Positions 7,675 to 14,109 of a DNA stretch of 31,439 bases are shown in pieces. The stretch comes from a virus. Each line of letters starts with the position of its first letter. Position 1 is the stretch's first letter. Below the pieces are notes generated by a model, which made no database searches, was not told where the DNA came from, and was given only the letters and a program-made list of their open reading frames with translations. Location of the stretch: IMG/VR virus record IMGVR_UViG_3300044643_001857, positions 1 through 31,439 of that record; one strand, given 5' to 3'. A program made the translations under genes and the position numbers.

Positions 7675-8352
7675 TTAGGGTTTGCGGCGGCGGGTGGGCG
7701 GTAGTGACTTGCCGGCCTTGCCGGCACCACCACCACGCAGAGCACCCTTGGCCGACGGCTTGGCCAGATCCGCCACGCCGCGCATCATCCGCGCATCGCT
7801 CTGCGCAAGCTGGCGCAAGCTGCCGCGAAGCGTTGCAGCCACGGACCCGCGACCTTGTGCCTGTACCGCCGCACCCTGTGCCGCTGGCGCCCTGCGAGGG
7901 ACGCGAATCTTCTCGCCAGTGATTGATTCAACCTCCCGAATCCAACGCGCGTCAGACTTTGCCAGGGACTGCAGGGTGTTTCGCAGCGTGCTGGTCATTG
8001 ACCCCGGCCGCTGCGCCGCCGGCACGCGACCTTGACCGGATGGCATGGCGGTGGCCCGCATGGCTTCCGCCTGTGCTCCGCCGCGAGGTGGGTTGCGCAC
8101 CTTCCCGCCCTGCCCCTTCAACCGGGCCGTCTGCGTTGCCCGAAGATTCCCCGCCCCAGTCCGCAGCCTGCCGCCCCTGGCCGTGGCCCCATCGCCCGTG
8201 CCCGTGATCCGGCCGGAGTTGTCGCGGGTGAGCCTGTTGCGCCCCCGCGGGGCTGGCTTGCTGGCAGGGCGCTGGCTGCCGGTGCTGCCGCCCCCGGCAA
8301 AGCGCCCGTTGCTGTCTCGCTTGTACGTGCGCCCCGCTCGCCCCTTCGCCAT
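7675..8352 (-). CDS. RDxxGRF-module family protein B, minus strand
   Basis: This 225-aa basic protein shares the N-terminal module with family A and C: TYKRDSNGRFAGGG, then NRLTRDNSGRITG, GATARGGRLRTGAGNLR, and QTARLKGQGGKVRN. The C-terminal part is different and consists of two imperfect copies of a 28-residue unit, TSTLRNTLQSLAKSDARWIRE and AATLRGSLRQLAQSDARMMRG, separated by a Pro/Ala/Gly linker. It ends in a Pro/Arg/Lys tail. The ATG at 8352 (reverse) is 30 nt after a motif copy on the same strand. It is convergent with the gp7-like gene and divergent from 8440. Role unknown; a DNA- or virion-binding accessory cassette is plausible. Confidence 0.75.
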   Translation of the reverse strand: MAKGRAGRTYKRDSNGRFAGGGSTGSQRPASKPAPRGRNRLTRDNSGRITGTGDGATARGGRLRTGAGNLRATQTARLKGQGGKVRNPPRGGAQAEAMRATAMPSGQGRVPAAQRPGSMTSTLRNTLQSLAKSDARWIREVESITGEKIRVPRRAPAAQGAAVQAQGRGSVAATLRGSLRQLAQSDARMMRGVADLAKPSAKGALRGGGAGKAGKSLPPTRRRKP

Positions 8353-8367
8353 GGCCCTTCTATCTGA

Positions 8368-8382
8368 TGCCTTGAGTTTTCC
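8368..8382 (-). promoter_or_regulatory. Start-associated motif copy on minus strand (before family B)
   Basis: On the minus strand this reads GGAAAACTCAAGGCA, 30 nt before the ATG at 8352. Its presence on the opposite strand in the correct orientation shows that the motif follows genes, not the DNA strand. Confidence 0.8.
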
Positions 8383-8439
8383 GTCTCGCCTTGCGCAATC
8401 TGAAGAAACGCCACAAACTGGCGCCAGCTGCTTGACAAC

Positions 8440-8703
8440 ATGGCCGCCGCCATCGCCATTTCGGACGCTCCCCCCAATGCCCTGTGCCCGAACCTGCAGC
8501 TGCTGCTGGCCCTGTTCGTGGGCGTGCTGACGCGATCGGAGGACGGCGTGCGGCAGGGCCTGAGGCTGGCGGCCACCACCCTGGGCGACGATGAGGCGCA
8601 GGAGCTGGCGGAGCTGCTGGTGCGCATGAGCGATCCGGTGAGCCGGTTCTGGCTGTCCCGGCTGGATGGGCCCCGGCGGAATCCAGGGAAGGCGTTCCGG
8701 TGA
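8440..8703 (+). CDS. Hypothetical protein, 87 aa
   Basis: The protein is helical and Leu/Ala-rich (LQLLLALFVGVLTRSEDGV, EAQELAELLVRMSDPVSRFW). Codon use is strongly G/C at the third position, as in genuine genes here, which supports it as real although no start-associated motif precedes it and its ATG at 8440 has no clear Shine-Dalgarno. It is divergent from family B with an 87-nt gap and is followed by a structured non-coding region. No family recognised. Confidence 0.6.
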   Translation: MAAAIAISDAPPNALCPNLQLLLALFVGVLTRSEDGVRQGLRLAATTLGDDEAQELAELLVRMSDPVSRFWLSRLDGPRRNPGKAFR

Positions 8704-8725
8704 TGGCCTGGCGGTGGTAGGGTTT

Positions 8726-8837
8726 GGGGGTCAAGCACTCGGCTTCCTCCGGGTGAGTCCCCGGTGGCTGCGCTCGTTTCTCAGGCCAGAGCAGCACCGG
8801 GCTTGGTTGTGGTTCAACCACTCAGCAGCCCAAGCCC
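8726..8837 (+). ncRNA. Structured RNA leader, possible attenuator
   Basis: This region has no coding frame with typical codon use. It can fold into a hairpin CACTCGG/CCGGGTG (8736-8742 with 8749-8755) flanked by GGGGG (8726-8730) and TCCCC (8758-8762). A second stem pairs GGGCTTGG (8799-8806) with CCAAGCCC (8830-8837) around a small GTGGT/ACCAC hairpin (8809-8821). The 3' arm of this second stem overlaps the 5' arm of the terminator at 8832, so the two are mutually exclusive, as in an antiterminator/terminator switch. No known riboswitch class is recognised. Seen: the pairings. Inferred: regulation. Confidence 0.4.
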
Positions 8838-8866
8838 CCACCGACTGCCATCGGTGGGGGCTTTCT
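8832..8866 (+). terminator. Strong hairpin terminator with short U-rich tail
   Basis: A perfect 13-bp stem AAGCCCCCACCGA (8832-8844) and TCGGTGGGGGCTT (8851-8863), with loop CTGCCA, is followed by TCTC-type bases rather than a long U run. It separates the 8440-8703 transcript from the motif-preceded gene at 8921. Confidence 0.75.
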
Positions 8867-8882
8867 CATGCCTGCCCTCCCC

Positions 8883-8899
8883 GGAAACCTCAAGGGAAG
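8883..8899 (+). promoter_or_regulatory. Start-associated motif copy (before 8921 gene)
   Basis: GGAAACCTCAAGGGAAG, 38 nt before the ATG at 8921 and just after the hairpin terminator, so it is placed where a new transcript would be expected to start. Confidence 0.7.
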
Positions 8900-8920
8900 C
8901 CGGCCGCACGCCCCCCTCCG

Positions 8921-9454
8921 ATGCCTCAGCCTCTGACGCCGCTGAACACGCTCTGGCGCAGCAAGCTGGCCACGCCACCGGCCACCGTGGATGATCGGGA
9001 GCTGATCAGGATGCACTGCGGCTGGGGCGGCCACTACGAGGCTCTGGAGATCCTCACGCAGCGGATGAACGAGGTGGCGGAGACCTACTCGCCAACCGTG
9101 ACCACGATCCAGGGCTGGCTCGATCGCATTGACGTGCTGGAGCAGGACCACGCCGACGCGGTGGAGGCCGGCACCGCCCACCTGGCCAACGCCGAGGAGT
9201 ACGAGGGGCCCATCCCCGGCACGGCGCCCACGCGGGAGCAGCAGCTGAACACGGCGGGCAAGCTGGCATGGGACACCAGCCTCCTGAAGGCCCGGTATCG
9301 CTTCGGGGGTGCTGCGGGGGCCGCCGGCAACGCTGACGGGCAGCGACGGGCGGAGATCAGCCAGCTGCGCCACCGGATCCTCGACGCCCTGGCCCTCGAT
9401 GAGCAGGCGGTGACCAATGGCGGGTTCGGGTACTCGGGGCTGGTGAGGAGCTGA
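8921..9454 (+). CDS. Hypothetical protein, 177 aa, possible neck/connector region gene
   Basis: The ATG at 8921 is chosen over upstream in-frame starts (frame open from 8666) because those would run through the terminator hairpin and the motif. The mostly helical protein has TLWRSKLATPPATVDDREL at the start and QRRAEISQLRHRILDALALDEQAV near the end. No family is recognised. Its place between head morphogenesis and tail completion genes would suit a head-tail connector or a small structural protein, but there is no direct sign of this. Confidence 0.65.
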   Translation: MPQPLTPLNTLWRSKLATPPATVDDRELIRMHCGWGGHYEALEILTQRMNEVAETYSPTVTTIQGWLDRIDVLEQDHADAVEAGTAHLANAEEYEGPIPGTAPTREQQLNTAGKLAWDTSLLKARYRFGGAAGAAGNADGQRRAEISQLRHRILDALALDEQAVTNGGFGYSGLVRS

Positions 9455-9456
9455 GG

Positions 9457-9471
9457 GGAAAACTCAAGGCA
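9457..9471 (+). promoter_or_regulatory. Start-associated motif copy (before DUF6496-like gene)
   Basis: GGAAAACTCAAGGCA, 30 nt before the ATG at 9487, in a 32-nt intergenic gap that holds nothing else. Confidence 0.8.
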
Positions 9472-9486
9472 CCCCGACCCGCCGCC

Positions 9487-9693
9487 ATGGCCGCCAAGAA
9501 GCCCACCGCCGCGCAGAAGAAGGTGGCCACCGTGATGCGTGAGTTCAAGGCCGGCAAGCTCCAGACGGGCAAGCCAGGCCCCGGCAAGGGCCCCAAGGTC
9601 AAGAGCCGGAAGCAGGCGGTCGCCATCGCCCTGTCCGAGGCGGCGCGGATGGGGAAGAAGGGGAGGGGGCGGAAAACTCAGAGCAGCACGTAG
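9487..9693 (+). CDS. Small basic DUF6496-like protein, 68 aa
   Basis: This Lys-rich protein matches the pattern I know as DUF6496: KKVATVMREFKAGKL, a short Gly/Pro/Lys linker, then VKSRKQAVAIALSEAARMGKKG. Members are small proteins of unknown function found in phages and bacteria. The C-terminal residues KTQSST are encoded by the motif copy for the next gene. The start is the ATG at 9487, and CCGCC precedes it rather than a Shine-Dalgarno sequence. Confidence 0.8.
   Translation: MAAKKPTAAQKKVATVMREFKAGKLQTGKPGPGKGPKVKSRKQAVAIALSEAARMGKKGRGRKTQSST
9671..9685 (+). promoter_or_regulatory. Start-associated motif copy (before family C)
   Basis: GGAAAACTCAGAGCA, 35 nt before the ATG at 9706 and overlapping the 3' end of the DUF6496-like gene. 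Confidence 0.78.
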
Positions 9694-9705
9694 CACCCCC
9701 CGTAG

Positions 9706-10683
9706 ATGGCCCGGACGTACAAGCGCGACGCAAACGGCAGATTCGCCGGAGGTGGCGGCAGCACCCGATCGGGCCGGCCGGCTGCCAAGCCCGTCAGCAG
9801 GGGCAAGAACCGCATCACCCGCGACAACGCAGGCAGGATCGCCAGCGTCGGCGGCGAAGGGGCCACGGCGCGAGGTGGGCGGCTCAGGACGGCGGCAGGG
9901 AACAAGCGGGCGGTGCAGACGGCGCGGATCAAGGGGGCGGGTGGGAAGCTGCGGAAGCCGATGGGGGGTGGGGGCGCAGCGCAGCCGGCCGCAAAAGCCG
10001 CAGCGCCATCGGCACAGCCCAGCCGGCAATCCGTTAAGTCAAAAAGCAGTAAGCGAACAGCGAAAAGCATTGATTCCGCCAAGGTTGAAAGAATACTAGG
10101 AAGGGTGCAGCAAAGCCCGGCTTACCAGGGAAGAACGAGAAGATTGCTCGCAGCTAAGCAGTCTGCCGGAGCGGACACGCGGCGACGCGCAGCTGATTTT
10201 CTAAGCAAGCAAGCAGGCCTTCAGCCCGACGGCACAAGCATGGGCCGCAAGCGCTGGAAGGCGCCTGAGGGAATGACGCAGCAACAAATGAAGCAGAACA
10301 TTGCGGATAGTCTTCCCAAGCAATCGCGCAAAAGCACAGCACGAACAGGCAATAAAAAACTTGTGACGAGAGCGCAAAAGCGTGATGAGAAGATTCAAGA
10401 GCGGCTAAATCCTGCACGCGTCTCGTATGTCTTCGGCCGCGAGGCTCCCAAGCCCAGCACACCGAAGCGACTATCTCAGGGTTACGACGGCGGCACTGCT
10501 CGCGGAAGCAAGGTCCTTGCCCGCGCTGCCTCTCGCCAGCGCGCGCGCCGTCGCGTGACCGAGGCCTTGGCTGGCACTGGACGACTGATGCGACCAGCTG
10601 CCAAGCTTCAGAGGGGAAGGGCTGGCCAGCGGAGCTTGCTTGGCGGACGCGCTACAACCTATGGGCGCCTTCGCCGTCGCTAA
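9706..10683 (+). CDS. RDxxGRF-module family protein C, 325 aa
   Basis: Residues 1-90 are the shared module: TYKRDANGRFAGGGG, NRITRDNAGRIAS, GEGATARGGRLRTAAGN and QTARIKGAGGKLRKP. From about residue 100 the protein is unrelated to A and B. It is highly basic, with VERILGRVQQSPAYQGRTRR, WKAPEGMTQQQMKQNIADSL and RARRRVTEALAGTGRL, and ends in GRLRRR. I recognise no catalytic motif. The DNA from about 10020 to 10480 is lower in GC than its flanks (50% in 10081-10140 by hand count) and uses codons such as aaa, aga and cta that are rare in the neighbours, as in family A, which suggests the C-terminal part was acquired separately. The ATG at 9706 follows the motif by 35 nt. Confidence 0.75.
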   Translation: MARTYKRDANGRFAGGGGSTRSGRPAAKPVSRGKNRITRDNAGRIASVGGEGATARGGRLRTAAGNKRAVQTARIKGAGGKLRKPMGGGGAAQPAAKAAAPSAQPSRQSVKSKSSKRTAKSIDSAKVERILGRVQQSPAYQGRTRRLLAAKQSAGADTRRRAADFLSKQAGLQPDGTSMGRKRWKAPEGMTQQQMKQNIADSLPKQSRKSTARTGNKKLVTRAQKRDEKIQERLNPARVSYVFGREAPKPSTPKRLSQGYDGGTARGSKVLARAASRQRARRRVTEALAGTGRLMRPAAKLQRGRAGQRSLLGGRATTYGRLRRR

Positions 10684-10686
10684 CCC

Positions 10687-11163
10687 ATGCCCACCCCCTT
10701 CGCCCCCTACGCCAGCCTCCGCCTCCTGTGGCGCGACCCCACCGCCAAGCCGGTGAACCTCCGGGATGGCCCCACGTCGGCCACCGTGCGGCTCGTGGTG
10801 ATCGAGGCCTTCATCGACGCCAGCCCCTCGGGCCCCAACGGCCAGGACGCGGGCGGTATTGAGATCGGTTCTCAACAACTGGAGGGCAACATCACCCGCT
10901 GGGCGCTGGTCCCCAACGGCGCCACCTGGCTCGACAGCGGCGCCTCCTGGGCCTGGACCGACACCGGCCTGCGACCCCCCGGCTTCGTGGCTGGCGTGCG
11001 CATGGAGGCCTGGGAGGGGCCCCTGGCGGAGCTGCCCACCACCACCAACGGCCGCCGAGGCTGGTTCACCATCGGCACTCTCTCCGGCACCGGCGGGATT
11101 GATGCCCTCGTGCGCGTGGAGGCGGGCGACGAGTTCACCGGGGTCTTCGCAGACGGCCGATGA
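10687..11163 (+). CDS. Hypothetical structural protein, 158 aa, head-tail region
   Basis: The start ATG is 3 nt after the family C stop; no motif precedes it. The protein looks all-beta (ATVRLVVIEAFIDAS, GNITRWALVPNGATW, RMEAWEGPL, GRRGWFTIGTLSG). It overlaps the next gene by ATGA at 11160-11163, coupling it to a tail completion candidate. A head-closure or connector role is possible by position only. Confidence 0.65.
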   Translation: MPTPFAPYASLRLLWRDPTAKPVNLRDGPTSATVRLVVIEAFIDASPSGPNGQDAGGIEIGSQQLEGNITRWALVPNGATWLDSGASWAWTDTGLRPPGFVAGVRMEAWEGPLAELPTTTNGRRGWFTIGTLSGTGGIDALVRVEAGDEFTGVFADGR

Positions 11164-11666
11164 GGGCCACGGTCCGCACGAGGGTTACGATCGACGCCAC
11201 CTTCTCCCGGCGCGTGCAGGCGGCGGCCAACCAGGCGGCGCGGCAAACCTTTGACGAGGCGTGGGCCCACATCCTCGACACCATGGGCAGCGAGGTCTGG
11301 CAATGGCCATCAGGGCGCATCACCTACCGGGGCGGCACCTACCGGCAGGACGGCAGCCGCACCAAGGGCCAGCCCGTCGGCAGCCCCCGCAACATCGTCG
11401 ATACCGGCCTGCTCCGGGCGTCCGGCTACATGATCGTCGACGGGGCCCTGGCCACCTTCAAGTTCCCCCTCGGGTACGCCACCGCCGTCCACTACGGGGC
11501 CGACATCTACCCATGGGGGGACAAGACCAAGCCGAAGGTGCACCTGCCCGCCCGGCCCTTCGTGACCGCCCCCCTGGGCCTTGATCCCTACCCCGGCGTC
11601 CCCGTGTTCCCGCTACGCCAGACCTTCCGGGAAAACTTTCAACGCGCATGGAAAACGATCAAGTGA
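11160..11666 (+). CDS. Tail completion protein, HK97 gp10-like candidate
   Basis: Its 168 residues show the layout of gp10/minor-tail-type completion proteins: an N-terminal helix (RVQAAANQAARQTFDEAW), then VDTGLLRASGYMIVDG, a strand ending YATAVHYGADI, and LPARPFVTAPLG near the C-terminus. The D-T-G-x-L-R-x-S and PARPF pattern is the basis of the call. The ATG overlaps the stop of the previous gene. Its 3' end runs 19 nt into the start of the chaperone gene. Confidence 0.65.
   Translation: MRATVRTRVTIDATFSRRVQAAANQAARQTFDEAWAHILDTMGSEVWQWPSGRITYRGGTYRQDGSRTKGQPVGSPRNIVDTGLLRASGYMIVDGALATFKFPLGYATAVHYGADIYPWGDKTKPKVHLPARPFVTAPLGLDPYPGVPVFPLRQTFRENFQRAWKTIK
11630..11644 (+). promoter_or_regulatory. 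Weak start-associated motif copy (before tail chaperone)
   Basis: GGAAAACTTTCAACG matches only the first eight or nine positions of the consensus and lies 18 nt before the ATG at 11648. It is inside the 3' end of the tail completion gene. Confidence 0.35.
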
Positions 11667-12418
11667 TGATGAAGAAAACGTTACCCTTTATCGTCAAGCC
11701 AGCGGAGCCCGCCGAGCCGTTCGCCACCGTCGGCGATGATCGCGTCGGCACCCTGCAGATCCCCCTCTACGGCTGGCTCACCGGCGATGAAGCCGCAATC
11801 ATCGGCGCCGTTGATCCTGAGAACCGCCAGTACACCGAATCCTGTTCCGCTGCGGTCGAGCTGGCCAAGGTCGCCGGCTTGTCCAGTGCTGACGCCTATC
11901 GGGCCCTCGCCAGGATCATCGCCAACCTCTCCGGCATGGGGAAGCCCCTCTCGCGGGAAGAGCAGGAGCTGAAGATCCAGCACTGGCGCATCTTCGCGCC
12001 GCTCATCCACCTCAGCCAGCAGCTGAACAACGAGCAGAACATCCGCCGCGTCACGGCCATGGCCCGCCGGCTCGATGGCTGCGGCGATTGGACCGACGCC
12101 GACAGCCGCGCCCTCCCCCCGCCGCTTCAGACCGCAATGGCGGACGTGGCCTGGCGGGAGGAGATCGCCATGACCCCCGAGGCTGACCCCCTCGTGCAGG
12201 CTGCCCTGCTGGAGGCTGACCTGGGAAAGCTGCTGCCGGAACCCTCACCGCGCCCAAGCCCGACTGGGGAGACCTCTACTGGCAGTTCCGAAACTTCTAC
12301 CCCACCGACCCCGACGGCAGCCGCGAGCGCTTCGGGAAGCTCCCGGCGCCCTACATCCTCGAAGCGATCGACAGGGGCCACCGCAGCCGCCGCGAAGCGC
12401 TCCACGCCGCTGAGCTGA
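11648..12418 (+). CDS. Tail assembly chaperone, lambda gpG-like, 256 aa
   Basis: This zero-frame product corresponds to the short chaperone that binds the tape measure during tail assembly. The N-terminal 190 residues are helical (GWLTGDEAAIIGAV, AAVELAKVAGLSSADAYRALARIIANL, SREEQELKIQHW). A slippery GGGAAAG heptamer lies at 12223-12229 in the correct phase for -1 slippage, as in lambda G/GT. After it the zero frame continues for 62 residues as a low-complexity Ser/Thr/Pro tail ending KRSTPLS, which has no look of a folded domain and is longer than the short extension of lambda G. The start at 11648 overlaps the previous gene; ATG 11666 is an alternative. Confidence 0.75.
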   Translation: MENDQVMMKKTLPFIVKPAEPAEPFATVGDDRVGTLQIPLYGWLTGDEAAIIGAVDPENRQYTESCSAAVELAKVAGLSSADAYRALARIIANLSGMGKPLSREEQELKIQHWRIFAPLIHLSQQLNNEQNIRRVTAMARRLDGCGDWTDADSRALPPPLQTAMADVAWREEIAMTPEADPLVQAALLEADLGKLLPEPSPRPSPTGETSTGSSETSTPPTPTAAASASGSSRRPTSSKRSTGATAAAAKRSTPLS

Positions 12419-12882
12419 GCACCGCCCAGCTTGCCCTGCTCCAGGCGGAGGCGAACCGCGACCGCAAGCAGCGTGCCAAGCCCTTTGAGCTGGCTGACTT
12501 CTGCTTCTTCGCCGATCGCACCGAAGCAGCCCTCCCCCCGGCCGCCGCTGGCGCCGCCCTGCTGGCCCTGCTCCAGCGCGACCTGATGCCCGGCTGGGCG
12601 ATCGGGCCGTGGTGCGAACCTCTCGAACAGGCAGGCGCCGGCCACGAGGCCCCCGCCCGCCTCTGCTGGGCCGCTGACGATGCCCTGATCCTGGCGCCGT
12701 GGCGTGCCGACGCTGACCACTGGGCGGGCTTCCTGATCGTCGACCGCAAGGCCGTGGGTCAGCCCCGCACCCTCTGGTCTGAGGATGGCGAATCGGTTGA
12801 CCTGCTGATCCCCGCCACCCTGGCCACCGCCGGCGCGTTCCTGTTCGCCCGCGAAGGCGTGACGCTCCCGATCATTCGCTGA
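11648..12882 (+). CDS. Tail assembly chaperone long form, gpGT-like, by programmed -1 frameshift
   Basis: Slippage on G-GGA-AAG at 12223-12229 joins the first 194 residues to a -1-frame extension of 217 residues, making 411 in all. This extension begins AAGTLTAPKPDWGDLYWQF and ends at the stop 12880-12882. The extension has clear coding character (G/C-rich third positions, Trp/Phe/Tyr-containing folded-type sequence, no start codon of its own near its beginning). It would correspond to the T domain that recruits tail tube subunits. In lambda the pair follows the tube gene; here it precedes the tube candidate. Frameshifting itself is inferred from phase and heptamer, not measured. Confidence 0.75.
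12223..12229 (+). other. GGGAAAG slippery heptamer for -1 frameshift
   Basis: The codon boundaries in the zero frame are G|GGA|AAG, the X-XXY-YYZ phase needed for tandem -1 slippage, and the heptamer is identical to the one used in lambda G/GT. The downstream sequence CTGCTGCCGGAACC could contribute a small structure, but I see no strong pseudoknot. Confidence 0.8.
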
Positions 12883-12888
12883 GCCCAC

Positions 12889-12903
12889 GGAAAGCTCAGG
12901 GCA
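12889..12903 (+). promoter_or_regulatory. Start-associated motif copy (before tail tube)
   Basis: GGAAAGCTCAGGGCA, a full match to the consensus, 33 nt before the ATG at 12922 in the 39-nt gap after the chaperone extension. Confidence 0.82.
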
Positions 12904-12921
12904 CCATCACCGCCTGAAATC

Positions 12922-13773
12922 ATGGCTGCCAACGCCTACGGGGCGACTGTCGACGTACTGACCTACATGGTCCCCATGCTGGCGTCGGCCGTCGATAGCG
13001 ACCAACTCGAAACCGCCCGCACCAACCTCGCCGGCTTCATCGACACCGCCACCGCCCTGCAGGGCCGCGGGATCTTCGACTGGAGCGGCAAGGGCACCAC
13101 CGCCTCGCCCTTTGTGGCGTTCGCCAACAGGGTCAACCTCACGATCACGACCGTGGCGCGGGCCACCAACGTGGTCACCATCACCACCTCCGCGACCCAT
13201 GGCCTCGTGGCCGGCGATCGGGTGCTGGTGACCGCCGTGACGAACACCACCGTCAATGGCGTCTTCACGGTGGCCAGTGCCCCCACCACGACCACCTTCA
13301 CCTACGCCAACACCGGCGCCACCATCGCCTCTGGCGCCGATACCGGCACCGTCAGCAAGGGCATCCTCAAGCTCGACGGCACCGACAAGGCCGTCAGGAT
13401 CATGGGCCTTACCGGCATCCCCCGGGCGACCGACACCCAGACCGATGAGAGCCTGACCCTCGACCCCGAGGACTCCGGCGCCACCATCCAGGTGGCCAGC
13501 TCGAACAGCTTCAGCTACGCCATCAGCGGCCTGGTCGACCGCAAGAGCTACGCCTGGAAGCTGTTCACCATGCTGTCCGAGTACGGGGTGATTCCCGGCC
13601 TGGCGGTCAAGTTCCTCCGGGTGGGCCCTGCCGGTTCCTCCGAAGCTCAGATCGGCTTCGGCCGCGTCAACATCTCCGAGGACGGCGACGCCGGCACCCT
13701 GCAGAAGTTCTCCGGCGCCATCACCATGATCGGTGCTGCGCGGACCATCCCCGACAACACCGGGATCGTATGA
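12922..13773 (+). CDS. Major tail (tube) protein candidate, 283 aa
   Basis: Its place after the G/GT chaperones, its length and its all-beta character suggest the tube subunit. Residues about 78-142 form an inserted Thr/Val-rich domain (NVVTITTSATHGLVAGDRV, VNGVFTVAS, TTTTFTYANTGAT) of a kind that recurs in phage tail proteins. A related copy occurs in 22331-23032. The flanking parts (SSNSFSYAISGLVDRKSYAW, FSGAITMIGAARTIPD) would form the tube core. The gene has its own full motif and is followed by a U-tailed terminator, as expected for a highly expressed protein. A tail fiber-like or other structural role cannot be excluded. Confidence 0.65.
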   Translation: MAANAYGATVDVLTYMVPMLASAVDSDQLETARTNLAGFIDTATALQGRGIFDWSGKGTTASPFVAFANRVNLTITTVARATNVVTITTSATHGLVAGDRVLVTAVTNTTVNGVFTVASAPTTTTFTYANTGATIASGADTGTVSKGILKLDGTDKAVRIMGLTGIPRATDTQTDESLTLDPEDSGATIQVASSNSFSYAISGLVDRKSYAWKLFTMLSEYGVIPGLAVKFLRVGPAGSSEAQIGFGRVNISEDGDAGTLQKFSGAITMIGAARTIPDNTGIV

Positions 13774-13802
13774 TCCACGGCGGGAAGGACTGAGCTGGAA
13801 CC

Positions 13803-14084
13803 TCAGCGCTCAACCACGGGATCACCAGGCGCCTCGGACGGGGCGCCTTTTTGTTGGGCGGCCAGCACCTCCCGGGCGGCGCCACAGGCCTCGGCCCATG
13901 GCCGCTGCAGGCCCTGCCGCATCGCCCAGCTTGTGGCGGCCCGCTGGCCCTGCCAAGCCCTGAGGAGCATCTTCGCCAGCTTCTGAAGCTCCAGCACGTC
14001 CGTGGTGCCCTCAATGGTGCGGCGCATCCGCTCCAGCTCAAACTCCTGTCCCACCGTCATCGCCATCGGTTGCAGCTGATCCAT
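13803..14084 (-). CDS. NblA-like small protein, minus-strand cassette, 93 aa
   Basis: The N-terminal 55 residues, with TVGQEFELERMRRTIEG followed by LQKLAKMLLRAWQGQRAATSW, resemble the cyanobacterial NblA (ycf18) pattern of a short helical protein beginning L-x-x-EQEFEL. NblA helps target phycobilisomes for degradation, and some cyanophages encode it. The match is by eye and partial; the protein is longer than typical NblA (about 60 aa), with a 35-residue tail. A different cyanobacterial conserved small protein is equally possible. The ATG at 14084 is 40 nt after a minus-strand motif copy, which supports the gene as real. Its 3' end overlaps the terminator of the tail tube gene. Confidence 0.5.
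   Translation of the reverse strand: MDQLQPMAMTVGQEFELERMRRTIEGTTDVLELQKLAKMLLRAWQGQRAATSWAMRQGLQRPWAEACGAAREVLAAQQKGAPSEAPGDPVVER
13827..13852 (+). terminator. Rho-independent terminator after tail tube gene
   Basis: The stem AGGCGCC (13827-13833) and GGCGCCT (13842-13848), with an eight-base loop, is followed by a run of T to 13852. It is 54 nt past the tail tube stop. On the other strand it falls within the last codons of the NblA-like gene. Confidence 0.8.
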
Positions 14085-14109
14085 GGCCAGGCTCCGGGGG
14101 TGCTGGTTT

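Noticed and set aside
8795-8825. GGTTCAA-like segment suggesting a tRNA T-loop
   Set aside because: No acceptor stem, D-arm or anticodon arm can be drawn around it; the bases are better explained by the hairpin GTGGT/ACCAC and the attenuator-like stem.
8666-8920. N-terminal extension of the 8921 gene to an upstream start
   Set aside because: The extension would translate through a perfect terminator hairpin and the start-associated motif and has atypical codon use.
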